From Demequina rhizosphaerae (GTDB lineage Bacteria; Actinomycetota; Actinomycetes; Actinomycetales; Demequinaceae): a DNA stretch of 64,000 bases. The notes beneath the pieces are model-generated. The model ran no database searches. It had not been told where the DNA came from and saw only the letters and a list, made by a program, of their open reading frames with translations. The stretch covers positions 558,001-622,000 of the forward strand of contig NZ_BBMC01000002.1 of the NCBI RefSeq assembly GCF_000971255.1, read 5' to 3'. Both the position numbers and the translations under genes were made by a program. Shown piece after piece: positions 45,930 through 55,014 of this stretch (the first letter of the stretch is position 1; every line of letters begins with the position of its first letter).

Positions 45930-47333
45930 ATGTTGGCTCGGGCACGACTCAGGGAGCCCTGGCGCATCGTTCAGGTCGCAGGGACCGCAGTTGTCTCGCT
46001 GGTGCTCGCGTTTTCACGTTGGGGCACGTATATCGGCATAGGACCCCTGTTCATCTCTGATGTGTTGATCGCTATGACAGTGGTTCACACTCTTGTGACG
46101 CGCGCAGTGAAGGGCAGCCCAACGCGGGACCCATCGGTTCGTGGAGTCACTCCGCTCTTTGCGGCCCTCATGATTTACGTGTCCTTGAGGGTGCTAGTTT
46201 CACTTGGCCAAGCCGAACCACTGGTCTGGCTGCGCGACAGTGTTCCGTTCCTGTATGGAGCTTTGGCCCTTCTATCCGCCTATTCTTTGGCCCGAGCGGA
46301 TGCGCAGGCGAGAGCGCGCTCGGTGAGATTCTTCCGCTGGGCGCTGACAGTCCATATGCTTTGGGTGGCGAGCGTTAGCGTTGCCGGACTTGAGGCCGGA
46401 TTCGCACTGCCCGGTCCATTTGCTTCCGCACCGGTCCTAGAGGTGCGACCAGACATTGACGTGGCGCTGGTCGCGATCGCATGCGGACTGAATCTTCGGC
46501 AGGCCGTGTTTGGGCAGCGCCGGTTCTGGAACATCGCGGGCCTATTGGTCGGCGTAGCCACAGTCTTCGTCTATACCGGCACGCGTGCCGGGCAGCTGTC
46601 ACTCCTGGGAACTTTGGCTCTTTCGTTCGCCTTCAGCTACGCGGCATCGCATCAGGCCGCTGGCCGCAGGCTGATGATGGTGTTCACGGTTCCAATCGTT
46701 TGCGCCGCAGCGCTTTGGCTGCTGCCGGCGACGACTGCGGGGGAACGCCTGCTGGCAACAGTCCTGCCGGCACAAAGCGAAGGCACAGCACAACAGGTAA
46801 GCGCCGCCGGCACGCAGCGGGCACGAGAACTGGTCTGGTCGGGCGTAGTCGGCTGGACAAATGAAGAAAACGGCCGAGCGCTGCTTGGGTCCGGGTTTGG
46901 AAACAATTTCCTTGAGCAGTCAGGAACCCTCCACTACCTTGAGGGCACCACGTACTCGAATGTCCGCAGCCCTCACAACTGGTTTGTGGGAGTGTACGCA
47001 CGCCTGGGGATCATTGGCATAACCCTTATCGGCGCATGGGTCGTGCAGTTGCTGCTGATCCTGTGGAGGAGACGCAAGGCCGTCGGACTTGACGACCTAC
47101 TGTCATTCTCGGCGCTCGCCGTCTTCGCAGTTCTTCCCGTAGCGACCTTCGGAGTCGTCTTGGAAGCACCTTTCGGGGCGGTTCCTTTCTTCTGGGCGTC
47201 CGGCATCATTATGGCGGAGCGAGGCATATCTCCTTTTCCGGGCGCAAGCCGAGCACTAGGCCGCGCTCAGTCGGTGCGCAGACCTCCCCGCTCATCAGTC
47301 AGAGCTCGACCGGAGCCTGAACCACTTCCGTAG
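45930..47333 (+). CDS. O-antigen ligase/polymerase-type membrane protein (Wzy-like)
   Basis: 467 residues with about 12 helices. The family landmarks are YTGTRAGQLSLLGTLALSF before the large outer loop, GSGFGNNF within it and SPHNWFVGVYARLGIIGI after it. These are features of Wzy polymerases and WaaL ligases, which cannot be told apart by sequence; beside Wzx and a Wzz/BY-kinase, a polymerase is more likely. The ATG at 45930 fits a leaderless message. The Arg/Pro-rich C-terminal tail ends near the IS3 fragment. Confidence 0.85.
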   Translation: MLARARLREPWRIVQVAGTAVVSLVLAFSRWGTYIGIGPLFISDVLIAMTVVHTLVTRAVKGSPTRDPSVRGVTPLFAALMIYVSLRVLVSLGQAEPLVWLRDSVPFLYGALALLSAYSLARADAQARARSVRFFRWALTVHMLWVASVSVAGLEAGFALPGPFASAPVLEVRPDIDVALVAIACGLNLRQAVFGQRRFWNIAGLLVGVATVFVYTGTRAGQLSLLGTLALSFAFSYAASHQAAGRRLMMVFTVPIVCAAALWLLPATTAGERLLATVLPAQSEGTAQQVSAAGTQRARELVWSGVVGWTNEENGRALLGSGFGNNFLEQSGTLHYLEGTTYSNVRSPHNWFVGVYARLGIIGITLIGAWVVQLLLILWRRRKAVGLDDLLSFSALAVFAVLPVATFGVVLEAPFGAVPFFWASGIIMAERGISPFPGASRALGRAQSVRRPPRSSVRARPEPEPLP

Positions 47334-47463
47334 GCACCTGATCTGAGGCGATGATCGTCTTGGAATGGAGTTCCACGTATGCCCGCACCGAAGTGGACGG
47401 GGTGAACGCATAGGTGACATCTGATCCGTGGTGCCGGATGGTGCTGCTGGAAGGAGGTAGCCT

Positions 47464-47831
47464 GTGCCCAAGCCCTATCCCCGAGAGTTCCGTGATGACG
47501 TGGTAGCCGTCGTGACGACGGAGTGACGATCGAGCAGATCACGACCGACTTCGGCATCTCCGAGACGTGTCTGCAGAACTGGCTTCGCCAGGGCGACGTC
47601 GAAGCCGGACGCAAGAGCGGCACGACGTCTGCTGACGCTGCTGAGACACGCGAACTGAAGAAGCGGATCCGTCTGCTCGAGCAGGAGAACGAAGTACTGC
47701 GTCGGGCAGCGGCCTACCTGCCCCAGGCGCAGCTGCCGGGAACAGGCTCGACCCGCTCGTGCAAGAGCTCGCCGCCGACGGGATCCCCGTCGCGGTGACG
47801 TGCCGGGTCCTGAAGCTCGCTCGCCACCGGC
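47464..47831 (+). pseudogene. IS3-family transposase remnant (OrfA and start of OrfB)
   Basis: GTG at 47464 after AAGGAGG begins a normal IS3 OrfA (PKPYPREFRDDVVAVV), but a stop at 47524 shows a frameshift. The rest of OrfA continues in another frame (TIEQITTDFGISETCLQNWLRQ, then a Leu-zipper stretch LKKRIRLLEQENEVL). OrfB begins at about 47755 (VQELAADGIPVAVTCRVLKLAR) and is cut off at 47831, where unrelated IS30 sequence starts. Not functional. Confidence 0.85.
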
Positions 47832-48080
47832 ATCCCGGTATTCTTCGCCGACCCGCAATCGCCCTGGCAGCGGCGCACGAACGAGAACACCAGCGGGCTG
47901 CTACGTCAGTACTTCCCCAAGGGCACCGACCTGTCCTGCTGGTCAGCCGCGGAGCTCGCGGCCGTCGCGCACGCGCTCAATACGCGCCCACGCAAGACCC
48001 TCGGCTGGAAGACCCCGGCAGGGGCCTTCGACGAGCAGCTAGTGTTGCTCGCACAAGCCGGTGTTGCGTCGACCGGTTGA
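47832..48080 (+). pseudogene. IS30-family transposase C-terminal fragment
   Basis: Reading from 47832 gives FFADPQSPWQRRTNENTSGL then LRQYFPKGTDLS and NTRPRKTLGWKTP, the C-terminal end of IS30 transposases including the last catalytic Glu (in NEN), ending in TGA at 48078-48080. There is no N-terminal part. It is spliced into the interrupted IS3 OrfB. Confidence 0.85.
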
Positions 48081-48381
48081 ACCTGGTCAATTCCGGTCCA
48101 GGCGCTTCGTGGTGGCGCTCAACGTCCACGGCATCCGCGGCGCGATGGGCCGCGTCGGCGCTGCCGGCGACAACGCCGCGACGGAGTCGTTCTTCCTACT
48201 GCTGGAGAGGAACGTCCTCAACCCCAAGCGGTGAGAGTCCCGCGAAGAGCTCCGTCTAGCGATCATCGCCTGGATCGAGAAGACCTACCACCGACGCCGC
48301 CGACAGGCACGCCTCGGACGGATGACGCCCATCGAGGTCGAGACCGTTTGCGCTACCCAACACCTGGCCCTCGCGGCCTGA
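48081..48381 (+). pseudogene. IS3-family OrfB C-terminal fragment
   Basis: Resumes IS3 OrfB: FRSRRFVVALNVHGIRGAMG, GDNAATESFF (last catalytic Glu) and RTYHRRRRQARLGRMTPIEVE-like sequence, with an in-frame TGA at 48232. The segment between here and 47831 of the original OrfB is replaced by the IS30 fragment. Confidence 0.8.
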
Positions 48382-48397
48382 CCACCCCGGTCAACCG

Positions 48398-48855
48398 ATC
48401 TTGGGGCAGACCCTTGCGCTGCCGCCATCGACGCCTACTCCCGACGCGTGGTCGGCTGGTCGCTCTCGGAGAGGATCACCACTGAGATCGTCGTCAACGC
48501 CCTCGAGATGGCCCGCTGGTAACGCGGCCCCGCACCGGGCACCATCGTCCACGCGGACCGCGAGGCCAAACACATGAGCTGGGTCTTCGGACACCAGTTG
48601 CATCAGGCGTGACTCCTGGAATCGATGGGCCGAGTCGCCTCGAGCGTGGGCAACGCCCTCATCGAGGGGTTCTGGTCGACCATGCAACGCGAGCTGCTCG
48701 ACCACCACGCCTGGGAAACCCGAACCGAGCTCGCATCGGCGATGTTCGAACGGATCGAAGGGTTCTACAACCCCAGCCGCCACCACACCGGACTCGGCGA
48801 CATCAGTCCCGTCGCGTACGAAGCACTTCACACTCGTGCCGCCATCGCGGCATGA
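48398..48855 (+). pseudogene. Second IS3-family OrfB fragment
   Basis: AAIDAYSRRVVGWSLSERIT, then stop codons near 48520 and 48610, then MGRVASSVGNALIEGFWSTM, QRELLDHHAW and AMFERIEGFYNPSRHHTGLG. A different IS3 subgroup from the preceding fragment. No intact reading frame. Bases 48856-48952 hold no gene. Confidence 0.8.
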
Positions 48856-48952
48856 TCAACACACCACCCGTGTCCACGAGACCGGGTCCGGATCTATCGG
48901 CCCTCCGCGTGCATTGGGAGCATGGGTCCAGCCTCCCCTGTACCCTCTGCGT

Positions 48953-50071
48953 ATGACTGGGGGGGAATACTCGCACGCGCGCAAGCGCGATCTCAGACCT
49001 TTGACTGGCCTACGAATTGTTGCGGCGTTGTGGGTCGTGGCCCATCACATGCGCGGCGACGTCGTAGAACGCATGCCAATCTTGACGATATTTGACCCAC
49101 TCGTGGAGCGGGGAGGGCTCGGCGTCGACCTGTTCTTCATTCTGTCCGGGTTCATCATCAGCTACAACTACCTCGACCGTCTGGGACAGCGCTGGCGCGG
49201 TCGGGACGCGCTCCGTTTCGTTCAGTTGCGTTTGGCGCGTGTCTACCCGGTCCACCTCCTGACCTTGGCGACCTCGCTTGTCCTCGCTCTTGGCGCGGCT
49301 TGGCTTGGTTTCGAGCACGAAGCGAATGCTGCGAATACGCCACTGGCGTTTCTCTCAAACCTACTGCTTGTACAGACATGGTTTGGGCAGCCGTACTCGT
49401 GGAACGGCGTCGCCTGGTCGGTCAGTGCCGAGTGGTTCGCCTACCTGCTTTTCCCTGTCGCCGCTCTGGCACTGTCACGTGTACGCAGTTCGCGAACTGC
49501 GATCACTGTTGCTGTTGCCGCGTGGCTGACGGCAGTTGCCGCTGCGACCCTGCTGTCTGAAGGCTCGCAGGCAGACCGCCCGGACAACCCGATTCTTCGG
49601 ATCACTTTGGCGTTCGCTATTGGCTGCATGGCGCACGAGGTATTCCGTCGCAGCCGGCCCGGCAAGCGCTGGGCGCTGGCTGTTGGCTCAGCGCTGCTGC
49701 TGATTGTCGCTCTAGCGTGGACGCCGGGAATGCCGAGTCAGGTGTTCCTTGGGCCGATCGCGATCCTGATCCTCGGTCTCGCCCATGGACACGGCGTCGT
49801 CGCCGGCGCGCTGTCCTCGCGGATTGCGGTTTGGGGCGGAGCGGTGTCCTACTCGGTATACATGGTTCACGCGCAGGTGCTCCAAGTCTGGGGCGCTCTG
49901 GTACTCGAGAACGCACCCCGTGGAACCGTCGAGACTCTCGCCGCTGTCACGCTCGGCCTGGTGTTGATTATCGGCGCGGGCGCCGCCGTGCACAGGTTCG
50001 TCGAAGAGCCATCTCGGCGCGTAATCCGTTCATGGCGCTGGTCTCGGCGAAGCGAAGCACCTGTGAGCTAG
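48953..50071 (+). CDS. OafA/YrhL-type membrane acyltransferase
   Basis: 372 residues from the ATG at 48953, about ten helices. LTGLRIVAALWVVAHHMRGD, FFILSGFIISYNY and WSVSAEWFAYLLFPV are the acyltransferase-3 hallmarks; the C-terminal RFVEEPSRR box is also typical. No SGNH domain. It probably O-acetylates the polysaccharide of this locus. Lower GC than core genes; directly follows the IS fragments, so it may have arrived with them. Confidence 0.88.
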   Translation: MTGGEYSHARKRDLRPLTGLRIVAALWVVAHHMRGDVVERMPILTIFDPLVERGGLGVDLFFILSGFIISYNYLDRLGQRWRGRDALRFVQLRLARVYPVHLLTLATSLVLALGAAWLGFEHEANAANTPLAFLSNLLLVQTWFGQPYSWNGVAWSVSAEWFAYLLFPVAALALSRVRSSRTAITVAVAAWLTAVAAATLLSEGSQADRPDNPILRITLAFAIGCMAHEVFRRSRPGKRWALAVGSALLLIVALAWTPGMPSQVFLGPIAILILGLAHGHGVVAGALSSRIAVWGGAVSYSVYMVHAQVLQVWGALVLENAPRGTVETLAAVTLGLVLIIGAGAAVHRFVEEPSRRVIRSWRWSRRSEAPVS

Positions 50072-50290
50072 TTGCGCTTCGTTCGCGGGGATTTGGCAAG
50101 CGGTCTACCTTGCAGAGTCATCTGTCGATCGGTCTTTGGGCTTGTTGGCCGCCGGGCAGACAAAGGTGCCGCTGAGCCGTGGAGCCAGCTCGTTAGGCAA
50201 GGGCCTAGGCTCTGGCGCGCGCCACTAGGAGCTTGAAGGCAATTGGGGTTCGGCTCCGCAAAAGAACGAACTGCACAGAGAGGGCAAACC

Positions 50291-51361
50291 GTGCGCAACG
50301 CAGGGCTTGATGGACTTAGGGGACTGGCCATGATGCTGGTCGTTATTGGCCACGCAATTCAGTTCGTGCCGGGATATGCGAGCTCCCATTTTGAGAACAA
50401 TGCATTCGTGGCGATCTACGCCTTTCACATGCCATTGTTCGCAGTGGTCATGGGCGCCGTACTCCGTGTCACTGGTCGGCGCCTTCCGCTGGGCGCAACA
50501 GTCGCTAGACGCGTACGTGCATTGCTCGTTCCGTTTCTGACTTGGTCGGCTCTACTCGTAGCCATGCGACAGGCTGCAGGGGGAAACATCGGCTTCGTAG
50601 CATTCTGGCGGCGATACTCCAGCGCTATGCTCTATCCTGATACCACCGTCTGGTACTTGTGGTTTGCGTTCATCGTGTCCCTCGTTTTTGCATTCGCTGG
50701 TGCGATGCCGAGTAAGTCCCGAATTTACGTGCTGGCCGGTGCGGCTCTCCTATTCTTCGTTGTTCCCCTTGAGACTCAGTTCGCATTTGAGCACTTGCGT
50801 TGGCTCTTTCCGTTCTCGGTGCTCGGATACTATCTCTACGGAGACAATCGAGTACGGCAGCACTTGCGCACCAAGCGAGCCGCTGGCTTAAGCCTCATCG
50901 CCTTCGTTGCCTGCTTTACCGCGTGGATGCCCGACTACTCCGTCTACGTTGACCCTGCAGTCATCGTTGGCGCAAACGTTGGTGACGCCCTATGGATATG
51001 GGCGTTGCGGTACATCTTCGCTGGCTCCGGCGTCCTTATCGCAGTCTGGTTCACCCGCGCGCTTATGCGCACTCGGCTGTCTGTGCCGTTGGTCGCGGTC
51101 GGCAAGGAGACGCTGGGAATATACGGTATCCAGACGATCGTATTCCTGGTCGTGTTTCGCTTCGCCCCTTACACACAATCTGAGGCGCTCCAATGGCTTC
51201 TAGTCCCGCTGGTTGCGCTGATCACGCTCGTGGTCTCATTCGCGTCGAGTCGGCTCATTGGGCTGTACCCGGCGTCTCGAGTCCTCTTGCTCGGCGGACG
51301 AGGAGCACACGAGCCCAAGCGGGTGCTGAGGGAGCTTGACCCGCTTCCGTGGACACCTTGA
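50291..51361 (+). CDS. Acyltransferase-3 family membrane protein (stop codon inside IS end)
   Basis: 356 residues from the GTG at 50291, which has AGAGGG upstream; a TTG at 50243 is less likely. NAGLDGLRGLAMMLVVIGHAIQF and FHMPLFAVVMGAVLRV place it in the fucose-O-acetylase/EpsH group. The TGA at 51359-51361 is the first three bases of the IS3 terminal repeat, so the original C-terminus has been trimmed or replaced by the insertion. The last helices are intact, so it may still work. GC is clearly below the core. The 219 bases before it hold no gene. Confidence 0.8.
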   Translation: MRNAGLDGLRGLAMMLVVIGHAIQFVPGYASSHFENNAFVAIYAFHMPLFAVVMGAVLRVTGRRLPLGATVARRVRALLVPFLTWSALLVAMRQAAGGNIGFVAFWRRYSSAMLYPDTTVWYLWFAFIVSLVFAFAGAMPSKSRIYVLAGAALLFFVVPLETQFAFEHLRWLFPFSVLGYYLYGDNRVRQHLRTKRAAGLSLIAFVACFTAWMPDYSVYVDPAVIVGANVGDALWIWALRYIFAGSGVLIAVWFTRALMRTRLSVPLVAVGKETLGIYGIQTIVFLVVFRFAPYTQSEALQWLLVPLVALITLVVSFASSRLIGLYPASRVLLLGGRGAHEPKRVLRELDPLPWTP

Positions 51362-52627
51362 TCCTGCCCCGGTTTCACGGACTCACTTCTGAGGAGTCGA
51401 GTGCTCGTGGTGGGTGGGTGTTCTCGAACTGTAGCGGGCTGAGCCAGCCCAATGCCGAGTGCCTGCGGGTGCGGTTGTGGAAGCCCTCGATGTACTCGAA
51501 GATCGCGGACGCGAGCTCGACGCGCGTGCTCCAACGCCGCCGGTTGAGCAGCTCGGTCTGCATCCGCCCCCAGAAGGCTTCGACGACGGCGTTGTCGTAG
51601 GGATCACCGACGCTGCCGAGCGATGGCAGCAGACCTGCACGGCGAGCGCGCTCGGTGAACGTCCACGCGGTGAACTGGACGCCGTGGTCCCCGTGGATGA
51701 TGGTTCCAGGCAGCTGACCCGACTGGGAACGCGCTTCGATCGCCATGCCTAGGGCCGCGGTGGCGAGGTCTGCTCGTTGACGCGTGTCGATGGACCACCC
51801 CACGACGCGGCGCGACCAGGTATCGGTCACGACGCAGCAGAAGACCTTGCCTTCCGTCGTAGGGTGCTCCGTGATGTCGGTGACCCATAGTTGATTAGGC
51901 CCATCGCGATGGAAGTCGCGGTGGACGAGGTCAGAAGTGGTGATCGCATTCGATCCGCGTTTGCGTGCCCGCCGCACGGGCAGGCCGGCGATGCCGGCCC
52001 GGCGCATCAGCAGCGCGACAGTGTTGCGCCCGACCGTGACGCCGTGGTGGTGAACGAGCTCGGCATGGACCCGGGGCGCACCGTAGGTTTCGCGCGAGGC
52101 CTGATGGACCGTGCCGATCAGATCAGTCAGCCAGGCGTGTCAAATAGCGCGCTGCGAGGGAGCGCGTGAGCGCGCCTCGTAGAACCCGGAACGGGACACT
52201 CCGAGCGCGTGGCAGGCGCGTTTGACCTCGACTCCTTCGTCAACGAGCTCGCCCACCGGGCGCAGACGCTCTTTGGGGGCACCACCGCCTCGACGGCCGC
52301 GGCGGCTTTGCGCAGGATCTTGACCTCGGTCTCAAGCTCGCGGATCCGCGCTCGAGCCTCGCTCAGCGCTGCAGACTCCATCGCCGCGGCCGTGGGCGAG
52401 CGCACGCCCCGCGCGATCGCCTCCTTGGACCGCCACCGGTACAGACACGACTCCGCGATCCCGAGCGAGCGCGCGACGTCACGGACGGTACGCCCCGACT
52501 CGACAAGATCGAGTGCACGGCGACGGAACTCCGACGGATACGGTTCGAGCGTGATGCATCGTCTCCCTCGATGACATCAAGCACTCATCTCCTCACCCGC
52601 GAGTCCGGAGAACCGGGGCACGATCAC
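51359..52627 (-). mobile_element. IS3-family insertion sequence, inactivated
   Basis: 1,269 bases bounded by 28-bp imperfect inverted repeats: TGATCCTGCCCCGGTTTCAC... at 51359-51386 against the complement of 52600-52627 (TGATCGTGCCCCGGTTCTCC...). Only five mismatches by hand alignment. The 3 bases on each side (CCT and CTG) do not match, so no target duplication is visible, which suggests an old or rearranged insertion. Confidence 0.88.
51375..52567 (-). pseudogene. IS3-family transposase OrfA/OrfB, broken
   Basis: OrfA sequence (TLEPYPSEFRRRALDLVESG, LGIAESCLYRWRSKEA, then a Leu/Ile-heptad coil ETEVKILRKA) has no in-frame start codon ahead of it. OrfB (LGVSRSGFYEARSRAPSQ) is stopped by a TGA at about 52139-52141, then continues in frame as the DDE domain: PNQLWVTDITEH (first Asp), IIHGDHGVQFT (second Asp) and DNAVVEAFWGRMQTEL (Glu). 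The catalytic triad is intact but the nonsense codon and missing start make it inactive. Confidence 0.85.
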
Positions 52628-52688
52628 TGGAGTTCCGAGCTCATTTGGTGCGGTACCACGTTACCCGACCAACTCTAGGCGTTGCCGA

Positions 52689-53939
52689 CTAGCTCGGGGG
52701 AACCATGGTCCGTTCAAGCTGCAGGCGTTCGATCAAGGTGCACCAGTTGTCGGTGGCCCGATCGATCGTCCGCTGCTCAAGGAAGAAACGGCGGCCATTG
52801 TCCCCGAAGGTGGCTCGTGCGCGGTCAACTGCCATCGCGCGCAGGAAGGCACAAGCACCCGACAGATCATTCGGGTCAAGGACAACGCCCGCATTCGCCC
52901 GGAGGACATCGATGGCACCTTGGCTCGCGCGGTCGCCAAGGAACAGGACTGGACGGCCCGCGGTCATGCCTGCGTACACTTTTGATGGGACACATGTTCC
53001 CGTGGCGAACGGTGCCAAAGCAACCAAGTGCACGTCGCCGGTGTTCAGAATCGACTCTTGTGTGCGGCCCTTCCTTCCCTCCACGGTCAGGTTCGAGAGG
53101 CGGAGTTTCGTCGCGGCCTCGTGCGCCTGACTTGCCTGAGGGCCGGTCCCGACCACCAAGAACTGCACTTCAGGCATCGCCTGAGCCATCTGCACGAGCC
53201 ACGGTGCGATTGGGTGACGGTGAGTCGCATGGCCCGCATACAGTACTCGTAGCGGTTCGTCGGCGCCCGTACGTTGAGTGGCAGTTCGAGGACCGCTGTC
53301 CGAAGCCTCCGGCTCGACCAAGTCCGGCTGCCAGATTGGAATCGTAACGATTCGGGTTGCCGATACCCAGCCTCTGAGCGTTTGAGCCATGCACTCACCA
53401 AGCACGACAACACTGTCGCCAGCTCGAAGTGAGAGCCGCTCGATCCCGGCCTTGAACGCAGAGGTGGCTCTTGCGAAGACATGGCCTCGCCGCGACCTCG
53501 CGTCTTGCGTGTGGAACAGGTCCATAGACCAGTTGACCTGTACTGACTTCGGCGCCGCAACGAGGCGCACTGCGCGAACGATCCAGGCAACCCCCAGAGG
53601 ATCGTCAACCGCGATCACCGTGGCGTTCACGCGCGATTCCGAGAGGTACCGGAACAGTCCGGTCGCAATGTTCCACCTCCTCGCCCGACCCGACTCGACC
53701 TCCGTTCCGCGTGGTGCTGCCCATTCCCGACTGAGATCTACCGGATAAGTTCCGCTCGCGGCAACCACAGTCACTCGCAGCCCACGACGCTGCATCGACT
53801 CGGCGAGCTCCCGCATTGCCCGTGCAACTGCGTCCCGCTCGGGAGACCACGCTCCGCGCACGAGTACAACCTCACGCAACGAAGGACCCTCACCCGACCC
53901 CCAAGCTTCGCGCCCGGGCCCGCTAACCATCGCGACCAT
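52689..53939 (-). CDS. Glycosyltransferase, GT-B fold
   Basis: About 416 residues. The N-terminal Rossmann half is divergent (LRVTVVAASGTYPVDLSREW); the C-terminal half has the GT-B nucleotide-sugar site pattern LRVLYAGHATHRHPIAPWL, LVVGTGPQ, then PFATGTCVPSKVYAGMTAGRPVLFLGD. Resembles WbuB-type GT4 enzymes that add a sugar to the lipid-linked repeat unit in the cytosol. Start may be 53939 or 53930; both overlap the previous gene. Sugar specificity cannot be read. Confidence 0.75.
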   Translation of the reverse strand: MVAMVSGPGREAWGSGEGPSLREVVLVRGAWSPERDAVARAMRELAESMQRRGLRVTVVAASGTYPVDLSREWAAPRGTEVESGRARRWNIATGLFRYLSESRVNATVIAVDDPLGVAWIVRAVRLVAAPKSVQVNWSMDLFHTQDARSRRGHVFARATSAFKAGIERLSLRAGDSVVVLGECMAQTLRGWVSATRIVTIPIWQPDLVEPEASDSGPRTATQRTGADEPLRVLYAGHATHRHPIAPWLVQMAQAMPEVQFLVVGTGPQASQAHEAATKLRLSNLTVEGRKGRTQESILNTGDVHLVALAPFATGTCVPSKVYAGMTAGRPVLFLGDRASQGAIDVLRANAGVVLDPNDLSGACAFLRAMAVDRARATFGDNGRRFFLEQRTIDRATDNWCTLIERLQLERTMVPPS

Positions 53940-55014
53940 CCGGCAACTCGGAACTCGACAGTCGACGGGCGTGCTCCACAAAGTCACGTGCAGCCTTGCC
54001 CCACGCGAAGTCACGCATTGCGACCTTCCGCCCCAAGCTCCCGAGCGCCGAGTTGCCGGTGGCGAACTGAATGCCACGAGCGACCTCATCGGGATCGCCC
54101 ATGTCAACCACCTTGGCGGCACCGCTCGAGGACAACTGCGTCGCGACATGGACAGAACTGCTCACTACCGCTGGAGCTCCGATGGAAAGGCCCTCAAGCA
54201 ATGCGATGCTATGGCTCTCCCAGCGTGACGGGTACACGAGCGCATCTGCTTCAACGAGGAAGTCCCACTTCTCGCATCCCGATAGCGGGGCGCCTACGGA
54301 GACACAGTCTTCCAGAGCGAGTTCCTTGACCAGTCGCTGGACCTGTGCTTTTCCTCCCTGGTAATCGGGGCCGTGCAAGCGCAGAGGGAGCCGATTGTCA
54401 CGGTCCATCTGAGCGTAGGCCCGAAGAAGCAGGTCGATGCCCTTGTGATGCATGCTATATCGGCCGAACCACCCGACGTAGCCTCCGCCCCCTACCCATC
54501 GCCGGTCGGACGGGTCGTAGCCTGTCGGCGCCACTAGGAATGACTTCGGACGGCCGACTGCCTCGACGAGCGCCTGTTCTGAACGATAGAAGACGTGTGC
54601 CGCGGCAGCTCCTCTCAGACTCTGGCGTTCGAGTGCGAACCGGATCCCACGAGGGAACTTCAAGTCCACCAGAATGCTGGGATCGTAAACACCGTGCGGA
54701 ACGACGACATATGGGATTCCTTTGGCGCGGCATGCTCGAGCTGCGACGAGATTCGATGAGACCCAGCCTTCATGAAGCACCAACACATCACCCGGCTTAA
54801 GGGCCGGCCCGAGTTGCGGAACCTGAGTCTGACGGCCGAAGCCGAAATGCGGAATCGCCTCCGTCGTTCCGGGCCAGGATTCTGGCTCCCCGGGACCTGC
54901 ATGAAGGACTATCGTCTCGACCCCCATTTGCGCGACAGCCTGTTGCCACTCACCGATCGCGTGCGTTACACCCGACGGCCTATGAATGTCGCGATAGTAG
55001 TGCACCACTCTCAC
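53923..55014 (-). CDS. Glycosyltransferase family 4 protein
   Basis: 363 residues. GTG at 55014 overlaps the GT2 stop (GTGA). YYRDIHRPSGVTHAIGEW is the GT4 acceptor loop with Gly-Gly/Ser-Gly turn; the donor site has GYVGWFGRYSMHHKGIDLLLRAY and PSRWESHSIALLEGLSIGAP, where the E-x7-E pattern (WESHSIALLE) is seen. Cytosolic enzyme extending the repeat unit. Confidence 0.85.
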   Translation of the reverse strand: MRVVHYYRDIHRPSGVTHAIGEWQQAVAQMGVETIVLHAGPGEPESWPGTTEAIPHFGFGRQTQVPQLGPALKPGDVLVLHEGWVSSNLVAARACRAKGIPYVVVPHGVYDPSILVDLKFPRGIRFALERQSLRGAAAAHVFYRSEQALVEAVGRPKSFLVAPTGYDPSDRRWVGGGGYVGWFGRYSMHHKGIDLLLRAYAQMDRDNRLPLRLHGPDYQGGKAQVQRLVKELALEDCVSVGAPLSGCEKWDFLVEADALVYPSRWESHSIALLEGLSIGAPAVVSSSVHVATQLSSSGAAKVVDMGDPDEVARGIQFATGNSALGSLGRKVAMRDFAWGKAARDFVEHARRLSSSELPDGRDG

